DNA from: a virus
Virus record (IMG/VR): IMGVR_UViG_3300036719_004451
Span: 1 to 49,330 of that record
Reading direction: 5' to 3' (one strand)
Length of the DNA stretch: 49,330 bases
The translations under genes were made by a program, and so were the position numbers. Each line of letters starts with the position of its first letter. Within the stretch, counting starts at the first letter, position 1. This document shows positions 24,113-32,519 of the stretch, in pieces. The notes under the pieces are model-generated. The model worked only from the letters and a program-made list of their open reading frames with translations. It had not been told where the DNA came from and made no database searches.

Positions 24113-24550
24113 ATGACAATTAAACAAGCACTCAAAGAAAAAAACAAGCTTACCAAACAGATTCAATCTTTGGTGACTCGTATTCAAAAGTACAACTCGA
24201 TGGAGGAAGGTTCTGTTAGAACCTATGAGCCACGAGAAGACATGGATACTCTTACCCAAACTGTTTCTCAATTGGTTTATCTTAAAACTCAGATTCACCA
24301 AGCAAACGCAAAGGTGTATGATAAGATTTTCCGTTTGTCGGAGTATAAAGGATTGGTAAAGTACCTACGAGTCATCGACTGCACCGAGGGTAAGACCAAC
24401 GAATCTCGTAGATATGGTGAATCTGCAACTATTGTGAAAACCACCATTTTTGGACAAATCGAAATGGATAATCTAATCACTTACTACGAAAGTGAAATTG
24501 AAAAAATCCAAGAAGAGTTGGACGTTCACAACGCAACAACTCACATCTAA
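24113..24550 (+). CDS. DIP1984-like helical protein, 145 aa
   Basis: Helix-rich: MTIKQALKEKNKLTKQIQSL, a short loop (MEEGSVRTYEPRED) and LTQTVSQLVYLKTQIHQANA, then a C-terminal coiled-coil end. The two long antiparallel helices with an acidic loop resemble DIP1984/septicolysin-like proteins; that assignment is tentative. The product looks cytoplasmic. Confidence 0.6.
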   Translation: MTIKQALKEKNKLTKQIQSLVTRIQKYNSMEEGSVRTYEPREDMDTLTQTVSQLVYLKTQIHQANAKVYDKIFRLSEYKGLVKYLRVIDCTEGKTNESRRYGESATIVKTTIFGQIEMDNLITYYESEIEKIQEELDVHNATTHI

Positions 24551-24737
24551 GTTGGAGTCTATTTGGTTTGGGGATTTACGAACCTATGGTTCATTCTACA
24601 ATATATACTAAGTAGTGATGTTTGATTTTGATGTGTATTTCAAAAGTCATCGGTCAACATAGTTCAACAGTCGTCAAGGGAGTATCAATAATCTCAAAAC
24701 TCTTTCAAAATAAATCTCTGACCTTATAGCCCAACTG
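24551..24737. other. Gene-free stretch, 187 bases
   Basis: No ORF with gene-like content and no convincing tRNA. It could be the 3' untranslated region of the gene before it, or a small RNA ending at the strong terminator. Confidence 0.4.
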
Positions 24738-24763
24738 CCCCCATCTTCGGATGGGGGTTTTTT
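24738..24763 (+). terminator. Strong terminator with UUCG loop
   Basis: CCCCCATC and GATGGGGG pair around TTCG, a stable C(UUCG)G loop, followed by a T-run. Confidence 0.92.
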
Positions 24764-24802
24764 ATTTCAAATTTTTTTATTATACTTTCAAAAAAAAACA
24801 AT

Positions 24803-25234
24803 ATGAGTAAAGTTAAAATTTCTACACCTAAGGGTGACATGATTGCTGAATTGTATGATGAAGCAACCCCAATCACGGTAAAAAACTTCCTTGATTTGAT
24901 TAACAAAGGATTTTACAATGGATTGAATTTTCACAGAGTAATTCCAAGTTTCGTAATCCAAGGAGGATGTCCAAATGGAACTGGTGCGGGTGGACCTGGT
25001 TACACCATCCCATGTGAGGTTAAGGCTCCCCAACAATACCACGACAAAGGTGTGTTGTCTATGGCACATGCCGGACGTGACACTGGTGGTTCACAGTTCT
25101 TCATTTGTCATAATCGCCAAAATACACAACACTTGGATGGTAACCATACTTGTTTTGGTCGAGTGGTAGAAGGATTGGACGTTATTGACCAAATCTCTGC
25201 AGGCGATAAAATTAATTCAATTGAGGTAATTTGA
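24803..25234 (+). CDS. Cyclophilin-type peptidyl-prolyl isomerase, 143 aa
   Basis: Short cyclophilin with the catalytic Arg in NFHRVIPSFVIQGGCPNGTG, then GGSQFFICHNRQNTQHLDG and CFGRVVEGLDVID. It catalyses cis-trans isomerisation of proline bonds. There is no signal peptide, so it is cytoplasmic, and may help fold phage structural proteins. An A-rich leader precedes it, and the strong terminator upstream isolates it from the preceding unit. Confidence 0.93.
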   Translation: MSKVKISTPKGDMIAELYDEATPITVKNFLDLINKGFYNGLNFHRVIPSFVIQGGCPNGTGAGGPGYTIPCEVKAPQQYHDKGVLSMAHAGRDTGGSQFFICHNRQNTQHLDGNHTCFGRVVEGLDVIDQISAGDKINSIEVI

Positions 25235-25280
25235 CATTATCATTTTTTTTGATTATTGTTTCAACACAAAATATTTTACT

Positions 25281-25805
25281 ATGAAAAAAATGATTATTGA
25301 CCAAGCTCACTCTGAGATTGGATTCAAGGTTAAACACCTTATGATTTCGACTGTTAAAGGAAACTTCGGTACCTTCAGCGGTGGAGCAAACGAAGACGGA
25401 AGTGTTTCGTTGTCTATCAACACTAATTCAGTTACTACTGGTAATGCTGACCGTGACAATCACCTCAAGTCAGCAGACTTCTTTAATACAGATGAATTCC
25501 CAACAATTGATTTCAAGGGTGAGATGCATGAGAGTTTCGGAGCTATCGTAGGTAAAATCACCATCAAAGGTGTCACTCAAAAGGTTGATTTGGATGTTGA
25601 ATACAACGGACAAAGTGTTGACCCATGGGGAAATACCAAGCACGGTTGGGAAATCACCGCAGTTATCAACCGTAATGATTTCGGACTTACTTGGAATGCA
25701 CCACTTGAAACAGGTGGAGTATTGGTGAGTGAGGAAGTTAAACTCAACATTGACATTCAAATGATGGAAGTCGTTGAGGAAATGGAAACCCAATCTGCTG
25801 AATAA
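25281..25805 (+). CDS. YceI family lipid-binding-like protein, 174 aa
   Basis: DQAHSEIGFKVKHLMISTVK, GNFGTFSG, DNHLKSADFFNTDEFPTIDF and the C-terminal NRNDFGLTWNAPLETGGVLV follow the YceI lipocalin-like family, which binds long polyisoprenoid chains. YceI is usually secreted, but this copy has no signal peptide and ends in an acidic tail. The ligand and role are unknown; sequestering a lipid or quinone-like compound is one possibility. Confidence 0.9.
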   Translation: MKKMIIDQAHSEIGFKVKHLMISTVKGNFGTFSGGANEDGSVSLSINTNSVTTGNADRDNHLKSADFFNTDEFPTIDFKGEMHESFGAIVGKITIKGVTQKVDLDVEYNGQSVDPWGNTKHGWEITAVINRNDFGLTWNAPLETGGVLVSEEVKLNIDIQMMEVVEEMETQSAE

Positions 25806-25855
25806 TTTTTGATACACCCCCCTAAAAAAGGTTGTCCGTTCTTAAAAAACATATA

Positions 25856-25862
25856 TATTTAT
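25856..25862 (+). promoter_or_regulatory. TATTTAT box with 42-nt leader
   Basis: TATATATTTATTG lies well upstream of the ATG at 25905. This spacing argues that the motif is a transcription signal rather than a translation signal. A small CCAC/GTGG hairpin sits in the leader. Confidence 0.45.
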
Positions 25863-25904
25863 TGACGAACCCCCACAAAAATATGGTGGTGTAAAAAAAA
25901 AACT

Positions 25905-26963
25905 ATGAAAACAAAAATCAAACTTGAATACGTATGGCTTGATGGATACACTCCTGAGCCCAATCTTCGCAGTAAAGTGAAGGTTATTGAACTTGACGAT
26001 TTAGACATGTTCGATATCAATTACTGTCCTGAATGGTCCTTCGATGGTTCATCAACAAAACAAGCTGAGGGACATTATTCTGATTGTATCCTAAAACCTG
26101 TTCGGGTTTACAAAAACTACCTCAATAAGGGATACTATGAAAGTTTCTATGTCTTGTGTGAGGTTATGACCCCTGATGGGACACCACATCCATCAAATAC
26201 TCGTTGTTTGGCTGGTGAAGAAGATTCAGATATTTGGTTTGGTTTTGAACAAGAGTACACCATCATGAAAGATGGTCGTCCATTGGGATTCCCTAAAGAT
26301 GGATATCCGGCACCACAGGGTGAATACTATTGTGGTGTGGGTAATGGTAAGGTTGACGGACGTGAGTTTGTTGACAACCACATGGAGATGTGTCTTATGG
26401 CGGGGATTGACATCACTGGAACAAACGCTGAGGTTCTTTTGGGTCAGTGGGAATACCAAGTCTTCAGTAAAGGTAAACTAAAAGCTGGTGATGATTTGTG
26501 GATGTCTCGTTATATCCTTCAACAACTAAGTGAAGAACAAGGATTTACCATCGAGTTCCACCCCAAACCTGTTACAGGAGATTGGAATGGTTCAGGACTT
26601 CACTGTAACTTCTCCAATGGTATGATGAGAGATGTTGGTGGTTCAGATTACTTTATGATTTTGTTTGAAAGACTTAGAGAGCGTCACCAACTCCATATTG
26701 AAAACTATGGTTCGGATAATAATCTTCGTTTGACTGGCCGACATGAGACACAATCAATTGATAAATTTTCGTGGGGTGTATCTGACCGTGGTTCATCAAT
26801 CCGTGTTCCTTTGGCAACCGCTGAGAGTTGGAAAGGATATGTTGAAGACCGTCGTCCCGCATCAAACGGTGACCCCTATAAGATTGTTAAAGTGATTTCA
26901 GAGTCCATGGAATTCACCACCGATGTTGATGAGATTGTTGATATTCTATTCCAAGAGAACTAA
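25905..26963 (+). CDS. glnA: Glutamine synthetase, type II (GSII), 352 aa
   Basis: Length and motifs fit the eukaryote-like GSII group: LEYVWLDG at the N-terminus, CPEWSFDGSSTKQAEG, the metal-binding WFGFEQEYTI, AEVLLGQWEYQV, WNGSGLHCNFS, and RLTGRHETQSIDKFSWG followed by RGSSIRVP. It makes glutamine from glutamate, ammonia and ATP in the cytoplasm. It is full length, so probably active. Upstream is a TATTTAT box and an A-rich leader. The next gene is a membrane protein, and an asparagine-synthetase-like gene follows at 27406, suggesting amide nitrogen assimilation. Confidence 0.94.
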   Translation: MKTKIKLEYVWLDGYTPEPNLRSKVKVIELDDLDMFDINYCPEWSFDGSSTKQAEGHYSDCILKPVRVYKNYLNKGYYESFYVLCEVMTPDGTPHPSNTRCLAGEEDSDIWFGFEQEYTIMKDGRPLGFPKDGYPAPQGEYYCGVGNGKVDGREFVDNHMEMCLMAGIDITGTNAEVLLGQWEYQVFSKGKLKAGDDLWMSRYILQQLSEEQGFTIEFHPKPVTGDWNGSGLHCNFSNGMMRDVGGSDYFMILFERLRERHQLHIENYGSDNNLRLTGRHETQSIDKFSWGVSDRGSSIRVPLATAESWKGYVEDRRPASNGDPYKIVKVISESMEFTTDVDEIVDILFQEN

Positions 26964-26964
26964 A

Positions 26965-27189
26965 ATGAATATAAAAAAATATCCCTTTTTGGATTTTGCT
27001 TTTCAACTAATTGTTGTGTTCTTTCTTATGTTTTTATCATTCAAAGTGGATAGATTCTGCTTTGGTATGATGAATCCTCATCACACAATCAAGTTTGGAT
27101 TGGGGGTTAGTTTACTTGTAGGGTCCAACATTTTTTTCGGAATAGTAATTGTTAACTATATCAGAAAACTACTCCAAAGATTGGTTTAG
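26965..27189 (+). CDS. Small membrane protein, 74 aa
   Basis: Two hydrophobic helices (FAFQLIVVFFLMFLSF, and GLGVSLLVGSNIFFGIVIV) around a short loop with Cys and two His. ATG 26965 is used, since the longer reading lies in glnA. It starts one base after the glnA stop, so it is co-transcribed. Function unknown. Confidence 0.6.
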   Translation: MNIKKYPFLDFAFQLIVVFFLMFLSFKVDRFCFGMMNPHHTIKFGLGVSLLVGSNIFFGIVIVNYIRKLLQRLV

Positions 27190-27285
27190 ATGTGATGTTG
27201 AACCAATAAGATTTTCAATGGGACTTGGTTTTTTTGTGAATCAAAAAAAATAATGTTACAGTTTACACTTTTCAGATGTTAGGTA

Positions 27286-27292
27286 TATTTAT
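27286..27292 (+). promoter_or_regulatory. TATTTAT box of a micro transcription unit
   Basis: TATATTTATT lies eight bases upstream of the ATG of a 17-codon ORF that ends in a terminator. Confidence 0.4.
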
Positions 27293-27300
27293 TTTCAATT

Positions 27301-27354
27301 ATGTATAAACGAAACCTACATAAATTAAAAAATAAACCACAACCGTGGCATTGA
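27301..27354 (+). CDS. Possible 17-aa microprotein or small-RNA unit
   Basis: Codons give MYKRNLHKLKNKPQPWH, a very basic peptide, ending at a TGA directly followed by the terminator stem. It may instead be part of a noncoding RNA of about 80-100 bases. Evidence is the tight promoter-ORF-terminator arrangement only. Confidence 0.3.
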   Translation: MYKRNLHKLKNKPQPWH

Positions 27355-27381
27355 ATCCGTCTTTAAGACGGATTTTTTTTT
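27354..27381 (+). terminator. Terminator ATCCGTC-tttaa-GACGGAT
   Basis: A seven- to eight-pair stem followed by a long T-run. Confidence 0.9.
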
Positions 27382-27405
27382 GCCCATAAATGAACAAAGA
27401 AAAAA

Positions 27406-28236
27406 ATGAAAAACACAAAAACTTACCACGAATTGGTACAAAAAATGAGACAATTCTTCATAAACAAAAACTTCGTTGAAGTCCCAACTCAATCAAGATT
27501 ATCCATCTTGGCTGCGTGTGAGAATCCCCATTCAGTAAAAACTTTTGAATACGGTGGAGAGATTTGGCCTCTTCCACAAACAGGACAAATGTGGTTGGAG
27601 TATGAACTTCTTCAAAACCCTGATTGGGACGGAGTGTTTTGTATCTCAACATCTTATAGAGAAGAAAAGAATCCAATTCCTGGTAGACACGAACTAATTT
27701 TCCCCATGTTTGAATTTGAATCAAAAGGAGGAATGAAAGAACTTATTCAATTGGAGTCGGAACTATTACACTATTTAGGTTTTGACCAACCAGTTGAGGT
27801 TACTTACGATGAAATGTGTGAGGAATATGGTGGAGTAAAAATATTGGAAAATGAACACGAACAGAGAATGTGGGAAGAAAAAGGTTCAGTCATTTCCCTT
27901 CAACACTTCCCTTTAAGAACTCACCCATTTTGGAATATGAAACACGAAGACAAAGACATCTTCAACAAAGTTGATGTAATCCTTTATGGACAAGAAACTA
28001 TAGGTTCTGCAGAAAGGTCATGTAGTGTTTCTGATATGAGAACTATGTTTTACGCAATTGAGAATGGAGGTTATAGCGAAAAGCTATTTGAACTATTCGG
28101 TAAAGAAAGAGTTGAAAAAGAATTGGAAGATTTTCTTTCCTTGGAATTCTTCCCAAGATTCGGAGGAGGTATCGGATTGACTCGTATGGCAAGAGCTTAC
28201 GAACTCCTACAACAAAGAGAATTTGCTTACGCATAA
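27406..28236 (+). CDS. Class II aminoacyl-tRNA-synthetase-like protein, AsnRS/AspRS core only, 276 aa
   Basis: Motif 2 is STSYREEKNPIPGRHELIFP (R85-E86-E87) followed by MFEFES, and motif 3 is GGGIGLTRMARAYELL with R260 near the C-terminus. The anticodon-binding domain is missing. The size and layout resemble the archaeal asparagine synthetase related to AsnRS (AS-AR), which makes free asparagine from aspartate and ammonia, but a tRNA- or protein-modifying role is possible. It has its own terminator. Proximity to glutamine synthetase favours an amide-metabolism role; that is an inference. Confidence 0.78.
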   Translation: MKNTKTYHELVQKMRQFFINKNFVEVPTQSRLSILAACENPHSVKTFEYGGEIWPLPQTGQMWLEYELLQNPDWDGVFCISTSYREEKNPIPGRHELIFPMFEFESKGGMKELIQLESELLHYLGFDQPVEVTYDEMCEEYGGVKILENEHEQRMWEEKGSVISLQHFPLRTHPFWNMKHEDKDIFNKVDVILYGQETIGSAERSCSVSDMRTMFYAIENGGYSEKLFELFGKERVEKELEDFLSLEFFPRFGGGIGLTRMARAYELLQQREFAYA

Positions 28237-28259
28237 ACTTTACGTAAATCTTTCCAAAA

Positions 28260-28281
28260 CCCCTCCTCGGAGGGGTTTTTT
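28260..28281 (+). terminator. Terminator CCCCTCC-tc-GGAGGGG
   Basis: A seven-pair stem (drawn with a two-base loop; outer pairs probably hold with a four-base loop) followed by TTTTTT. Confidence 0.88.
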
Positions 28282-28370
28282 GTTATTGAATTGTTATCAA
28301 ACGGTTATGATTATGTTTTCATTTTGATTTTACTTGAACATACAATAGTTATGACTGAAACTTAGAAACA

Positions 28371-30641
28371 ATGTTATTATCAATATTACTTACACTTGGG
28401 TTACAACAACAGGTTGATACCACAAGTTTGGAAGGACAACTAGAAGAGGTCACCGTCCAAACAACATTCAAAAGAGAATCCCAAGGTTCCTTAAATCTTC
28501 AAGCAAAGACCAGTGTCACCATGGTGGACGGGATGTCTCAAGAAATTATAAAAAAGAGTCCTGATAGGAACTTAAGTGAGACCCTCAAACGAGTTGGGGG
28601 TCTGACAATCCAAGGAGACCGGTTTGTTATCATCCGTGGACTGAACGACCGATATAATTCTGTACTTCTCAATGGAGCCCTTCTCTCATCAACAGAACCT
28701 GATAGAAGGGCTTTTTCATTTGATATAATTCCGAGTAACGTGGTTGAAACAATGGTGGTTAACAAAACCGCCAGTGCTAATCTACCCAACGACTTTGCCG
28801 GTGGAGTGATTCAAATCAACACAAAGAGTGAGTTTGTAGATGCCGGTCAGTCATTCTCACTTGGTTCTTCATACGGAACATTATCTACCTTTCAACCAAG
28901 TCAGTATGTAAGGTTCACTGACCTACCAAGTCTTTTTCCATCCACCAAGGAATTCAGAATGGGTTCATTAGAAGAAAGAAGATACTTTACCTCAATGATT
29001 CCAACAACCTTTGAAGTTCAAGACAGAACAAACCCGTTGAACTTGAACATCAACTATTCAATCATCAACAGAGTCAGACTCAAAGAAGGTGGGTTCGGAT
29101 TTGTTGCAAACGTAATCTACAGAAACTCAAATTCAATTACCTATTCAAACAGAAGGGACTATCAGTCACTTACGGAACTGGCATATGATTATAATGATAG
29201 GGTAAACACAAATACCCAAAACTTGAGTGCGATGTTCAACACAACATTTTTCTCAGGTTCCAAAAAGTTTACGGTAAAAAATCTATTCAACTATCAAGGA
29301 GAGAACCTATTCATTCACAGAACGGGTGAGAACTATGACAACCTTCAAGAACTTGATTACACTAACTCAATCGGATATCGAAAGTTCATTTACACTTCTC
29401 AATATGAGAAGACATGGTCCAACAAAACATTCGGAGTGAATTACTTTTGGATGAATCGAAACCAACCTGATTATCGTATCACCCCGTTGGCACGTTCACT
29501 AGGTTCACAAGACTCCATGAATTTTGTTTGGAGGGACACTTATAGATTTTGGTCTAAGATGAACGAACACGGAGTAGGGACTCACTACAACGTGAGTGGT
29601 AAAAAATTAAGTTGGGGACTAACTGAACAACTCAAATTTAGAATGTTTGATGCAAGGGTCTTCAGGTATAGTGACAAGATAACTTTAAGTGAAATAACAA
29701 ACAACACTGACAGTTACAATGGGGGTTCAAATATCTTGGCGGGTTATGTAATGTATAACGGAAAAGTTGGAAGACTTAATTATTCAGGTGGACTAAGAAA
29801 TGAGAACCAAAACTTCTTGGTTAATACCGCAGACTTTAGTGGTAGACAAGTTCAAGTTTTCAGAAACTATTTTGACTTCCTACCATCCCTGAATTTGAAT
29901 TACAACTTAACTGAGTCAAACAATCTGAGATTCTCAACGAGTCAGACAGTTGCTCGCCCTGAATTCAGGGAAGTGAGCAATTTTGCTTTCTATGATTTTG
30001 TCAGAAACGCACAGGTGATAGGTAATCCCAACCTTGATAAGTCCAAGATTACAAACGTTGATTTAAGATTTGAAAGTTTCTTTACACCAACTGAAAACTT
30101 CTCAACATCAGTTTTCTTCAAGCATTTTTCCAACCCGATTGAACAAGTGGTTGCGAATGGTTCATCACCGAGCAACTTGATACTAACTTACTCTAACCCC
30201 AATCAAGCATTTTTGTTCGGTGGAGAAATGGAACTCAGAAAGAAACTTGGAGAAAACTTCACCCTATCATCCAATCTTAGTTACATCAACTCAAGTGTAA
30301 CTGTTAATGGAACTAGCAGACCTCTTCAGGGTCAATCTCCATATATTATTAACACTGGTGTATTTTACACCAAGAAAAACATTTCTGTTTCGTTATTCTA
30401 TAATAGAATCGGGGAGAGAATATCAGCAGTTGGATTCAACGGATACTCCGACATTTATGAAAACGGAAGGGACCTCGTAGATGCGACAGTCCAATATAAA
30501 ACCAAAAAGACGGAGTTCAAACTCGGGTTGACTGACTTGTTATCTCAAGGAACGATTCTATATCAGAAGGTACCGAACAGGAATTTAATAAACACAATAA
30601 ACGAGAAAACAATCTCAATTTCACTAAACTACAAACTATGA
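28371..30641 (+). CDS. TonB-dependent outer-membrane receptor, 756 aa
   Basis: A short signal peptide (MLLSILLTLGLQQQ) leads to LEEVTVQTTFKRES, a TonB-box/plug start. The plug has DRNLSETLKRVGGLTIQGD, VIIRGLNDRYNSVLLNGALL, and NVVETMVVNKTASANLPNDF with GGVIQINT. The rest is a beta barrel of alternating aromatic strands (FGVNYFWMNRN, LRFSTSQTVARPEF) ending ISISLNYKL. It would import a ligand across the host outer membrane using TonB. It overlaps the next gene (ATGA), forming an operon with a lipoprotein. It looks full length and intact. Confidence 0.92.
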   Translation: MLLSILLTLGLQQQVDTTSLEGQLEEVTVQTTFKRESQGSLNLQAKTSVTMVDGMSQEIIKKSPDRNLSETLKRVGGLTIQGDRFVIIRGLNDRYNSVLLNGALLSSTEPDRRAFSFDIIPSNVVETMVVNKTASANLPNDFAGGVIQINTKSEFVDAGQSFSLGSSYGTLSTFQPSQYVRFTDLPSLFPSTKEFRMGSLEERRYFTSMIPTTFEVQDRTNPLNLNINYSIINRVRLKEGGFGFVANVIYRNSNSITYSNRRDYQSLTELAYDYNDRVNTNTQNLSAMFNTTFFSGSKKFTVKNLFNYQGENLFIHRTGENYDNLQELDYTNSIGYRKFIYTSQYEKTWSNKTFGVNYFWMNRNQPDYRITPLARSLGSQDSMNFVWRDTYRFWSKMNEHGVGTHYNVSGKKLSWGLTEQLKFRMFDARVFRYSDKITLSEITNNTDSYNGGSNILAGYVMYNGKVGRLNYSGGLRNENQNFLVNTADFSGRQVQVFRNYFDFLPSLNLNYNLTESNNLRFSTSQTVARPEFREVSNFAFYDFVRNAQVIGNPNLDKSKITNVDLRFESFFTPTENFSTSVFFKHFSNPIEQVVANGSSPSNLILTYSNPNQAFLFGGEMELRKKLGENFTLSSNLSYINSSVTVNGTSRPLQGQSPYIINTGVFYTKKNISVSLFYNRIGERISAVGFNGYSDIYENGRDLVDATVQYKTKKTEFKLGLTDLLSQGTILYQKVPNRNLINTINEKTISISLNYKL

Positions 30642-31843
30642 AAAAGTTAACAGCTTTTCTATTATCTTCACTTTTAATTTTTACTTCATGTGAGGATGAA
30701 ATCATTGACCCGAGCGAACTTGTTCTTCAGGGTACTTTGACTGAGGATAAAACCCTCACAAAAGATAAACTATGGACTCTAAAAGGGTATGTATACGTTC
30801 CTGAAGGAGTTACCCTTACCATTGAAGAGGGAACCACCATTCACAGTGACATCGCTGAGAAAGGCGCTCTTATCATCGAACGTGGTGGAAAGATTATGGC
30901 TGAAGGAACTTCGGATGAACCAATCGTATTCACTTCAGGAAACGCATTCCCACAATCAGGTGACTGGGGTGGTATTGTAATCTTGGGTAAAGCAAAGACC
31001 AACCAAATTGAACCAATCATCGAAGGTGGTGTTGGAAAAAATTATGGTGGAGAAGACGATGCTGATAACTCAGGTGTTCTCAAGTATGTGAGAATTGAAT
31101 ATGCTGGAATTGCGGCGTTCGCTAACTCAGAGGTAAATGCTCTTACTTTAGCTGGTGTCGGTAGTGGAACCGTAGTTGAATACGTTGAGTGTTATTACTC
31201 GTTTGACGATGCGTTTGAGTTCTTTGGTGGAACTGTTTCACCTAAGTACTTGGTGGCGGTTGCAACTGGTGACGATGATTATGACTTTGACTTCGGATAC
31301 AGAGGAACAATACAATATGCTATCTCAAAGAGAGACCCTTTGTTTGTTGACGGAGCGGATGCTGGTAACGGTATTGAATGTGATAACGACGGAGCTGGTT
31401 CAACACTTACCCCAACAACCAAACCAACCCTTCTTAACTTCACACTCGTAGGTCCTGTTTCACCTCAGTCTCTAACAAACCACAACTTGGCAATGAGATT
31501 CAGAAGAGGAACAAACTTCGTAGTTAAAAACTCAGTTTTCTATGGATATATGAAAGGTGGTTTACAGATTGAGAGTGACATCACCGTACAATCATTCAAA
31601 GATGGTGGTTCTGAATTCACAGGAAATGTTGTTCACAGCGTTGACACAACTAAAATCCTTATCACCAAATCTCCAGCAATTCTATCATTGGAAGAAATGA
31701 CAACCAAAGTGGTTTATGACAACAACACACTTTGGACATCTTCACTATCACCCGTTACAAATGGTTTTGAAACCGTAAATGGTAACGTAGGTGCTATCCC
31801 ACAAGGAACCAACAACTGGCTCCTTGGTTGGACCAAATTCTAA
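30638..31843 (+). CDS. Surface lipoprotein with beta-helix-like body, 401 aa
   Basis: A lipoprotein signal ends in LLIFTSC, and the next residues EDEI are acidic, typical of surface-exported lipoproteins in Bacteroidota. Repeated strands such as YVYVPEGVTLTIEEGTTI, AEKGALIIERGGKIMAEG and SDEPIVFTSG, then GDWGGIVILGKAK, suggest a right-handed beta helix. Co-transcribed with the TonB receptor, so it is probably the ligand-capture partner of that receptor, in the manner of SusD-like or similar pairs. Confidence 0.85.
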   Translation: MKKLTAFLLSSLLIFTSCEDEIIDPSELVLQGTLTEDKTLTKDKLWTLKGYVYVPEGVTLTIEEGTTIHSDIAEKGALIIERGGKIMAEGTSDEPIVFTSGNAFPQSGDWGGIVILGKAKTNQIEPIIEGGVGKNYGGEDDADNSGVLKYVRIEYAGIAAFANSEVNALTLAGVGSGTVVEYVECYYSFDDAFEFFGGTVSPKYLVAVATGDDDYDFDFGYRGTIQYAISKRDPLFVDGADAGNGIECDNDGAGSTLTPTTKPTLLNFTLVGPVSPQSLTNHNLAMRFRRGTNFVVKNSVFYGYMKGGLQIESDITVQSFKDGGSEFTGNVVHSVDTTKILITKSPAILSLEEMTTKVVYDNNTLWTSSLSPVTNGFETVNGNVGAIPQGTNNWLLGWTKF

Positions 31844-31866
31844 GTTTTTCAACGGTCCTTATTTAG

Positions 31867-31893
31867 CCCTCACCCAAAAGGTGGGGGTTTTTT
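31867..31893 (+). terminator. Terminator CCCTCACC-caaaa-GGTGGGGG
   Basis: Same stem and loop as the terminator at 19504, followed by TTTTTT; the T-run overlaps the next -33 element. Confidence 0.9.
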
Positions 31894-31918
31894 ATTTGAG
31901 ATTTTTTTATTATGTTTG
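31888..31918 (+). promoter_or_regulatory. Host-type promoter overlapping terminator
   Basis: TTTT at 31888-31891, a 19-base spacer and TATGTTTG at 31911-31918. The ATG follows four bases later, so the mRNA is probably leaderless. Confidence 0.65.
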
Positions 31919-31922
31919 TGGT

Positions 31923-32519
31923 ATGATAAACAACTTGGAACTTATCAAACCACTTCTGAACTTTGAGAGTCAAGGAGATTTTTACATGCTCTATATTTTC
32001 AAACGAAAGAAAGACCAAACAACTGATAAGGCCAATCATCAATCAGTAAGAACAATCAAAACTTATTGTATTGAGAGTATTGAACAATTGGAAAACCGAT
32101 ACGATGAGATTATTCAGTTGTGTGAGATGTTCAAAGCCCGTGCTTACATCCACATTCAGAAACAAAATCACAAAGATGTTTCTTTGAATATGATGGTTGA
32201 ACTTGCCAAAAAAATTCAAAATGGGCAACACAACCAAAAGAACTTATTTGATTCAGTAGTTGGACAATTGAAAACTTTGGAGAAACGTTGGATTGTTGAT
32301 ATAGATGTGAGAGATAAAGGGTTTGTGGGTGAGGTATGGAAATTTATTAACAGTATCAGACCCGAAGGTCCAAAGATTGAAGTTGCAATTCCAACTAAAA
32401 GTGGTTACCACCTAATCACTAAACGATTTGATGTGATGGAGTTTCAAAAAAAGTATCCCGAAATAGACATCCAAAAGAAAAATCCCACTCTTTTGTATCT
32501 CCCAAATAGTTTGGAATGA
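31923..32519 (+). CDS. Phage protein, possible primase-polymerase-like core, 198 aa
   Basis: ATG 31923 follows the promoter; a longer reading would cross the terminator. The N-terminal half is a helical domain (LELIKPLLNFES, LCEMFKARAYIHIQKQ). The C-terminal half has RWIVDIDVRDKGF and IEVAIPTKSGYHLITKRFD. The DxD plus a GYHLI-type strand is reminiscent of archaeo-eukaryotic primase or LigD-polymerase cores, but the evidence is weak. The stop overlaps the next ATG (ATGA). Confidence 0.6.
   Translation: MINNLELIKPLLNFESQGDFYMLYIFKRKKDQTTDKANHQSVRTIKTYCIESIEQLENRYDEIIQLCEMFKARAYIHIQKQNHKDVSLNMMVELAKKIQNGQHNQKNLFDSVVGQLKTLEKRWIVDIDVRDKGFVGEVWKFINSIRPEGPKIEVAIPTKSGYHLITKRFDVMEFQKKYPEIDIQKKNPTLLYLPNSLE

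Noticed and set aside
24551-24728. A possible tRNA around GGTTCATTC
   Set aside because: T-loop-like bases occur, but no acceptor stem, D arm or anticodon arm can be paired around them.
20188-31843. Interpreting the whole window as bacterial chromosome
   Set aside because: T9SS, TonB and metabolic genes would fit a chromosome, but the fibre, DUF3310, DUF5856, tagged proteins, tiny overlapping genes and uniform promoters and terminators on both sides fit a phage better. It cannot be excluded without the rest of the contig.
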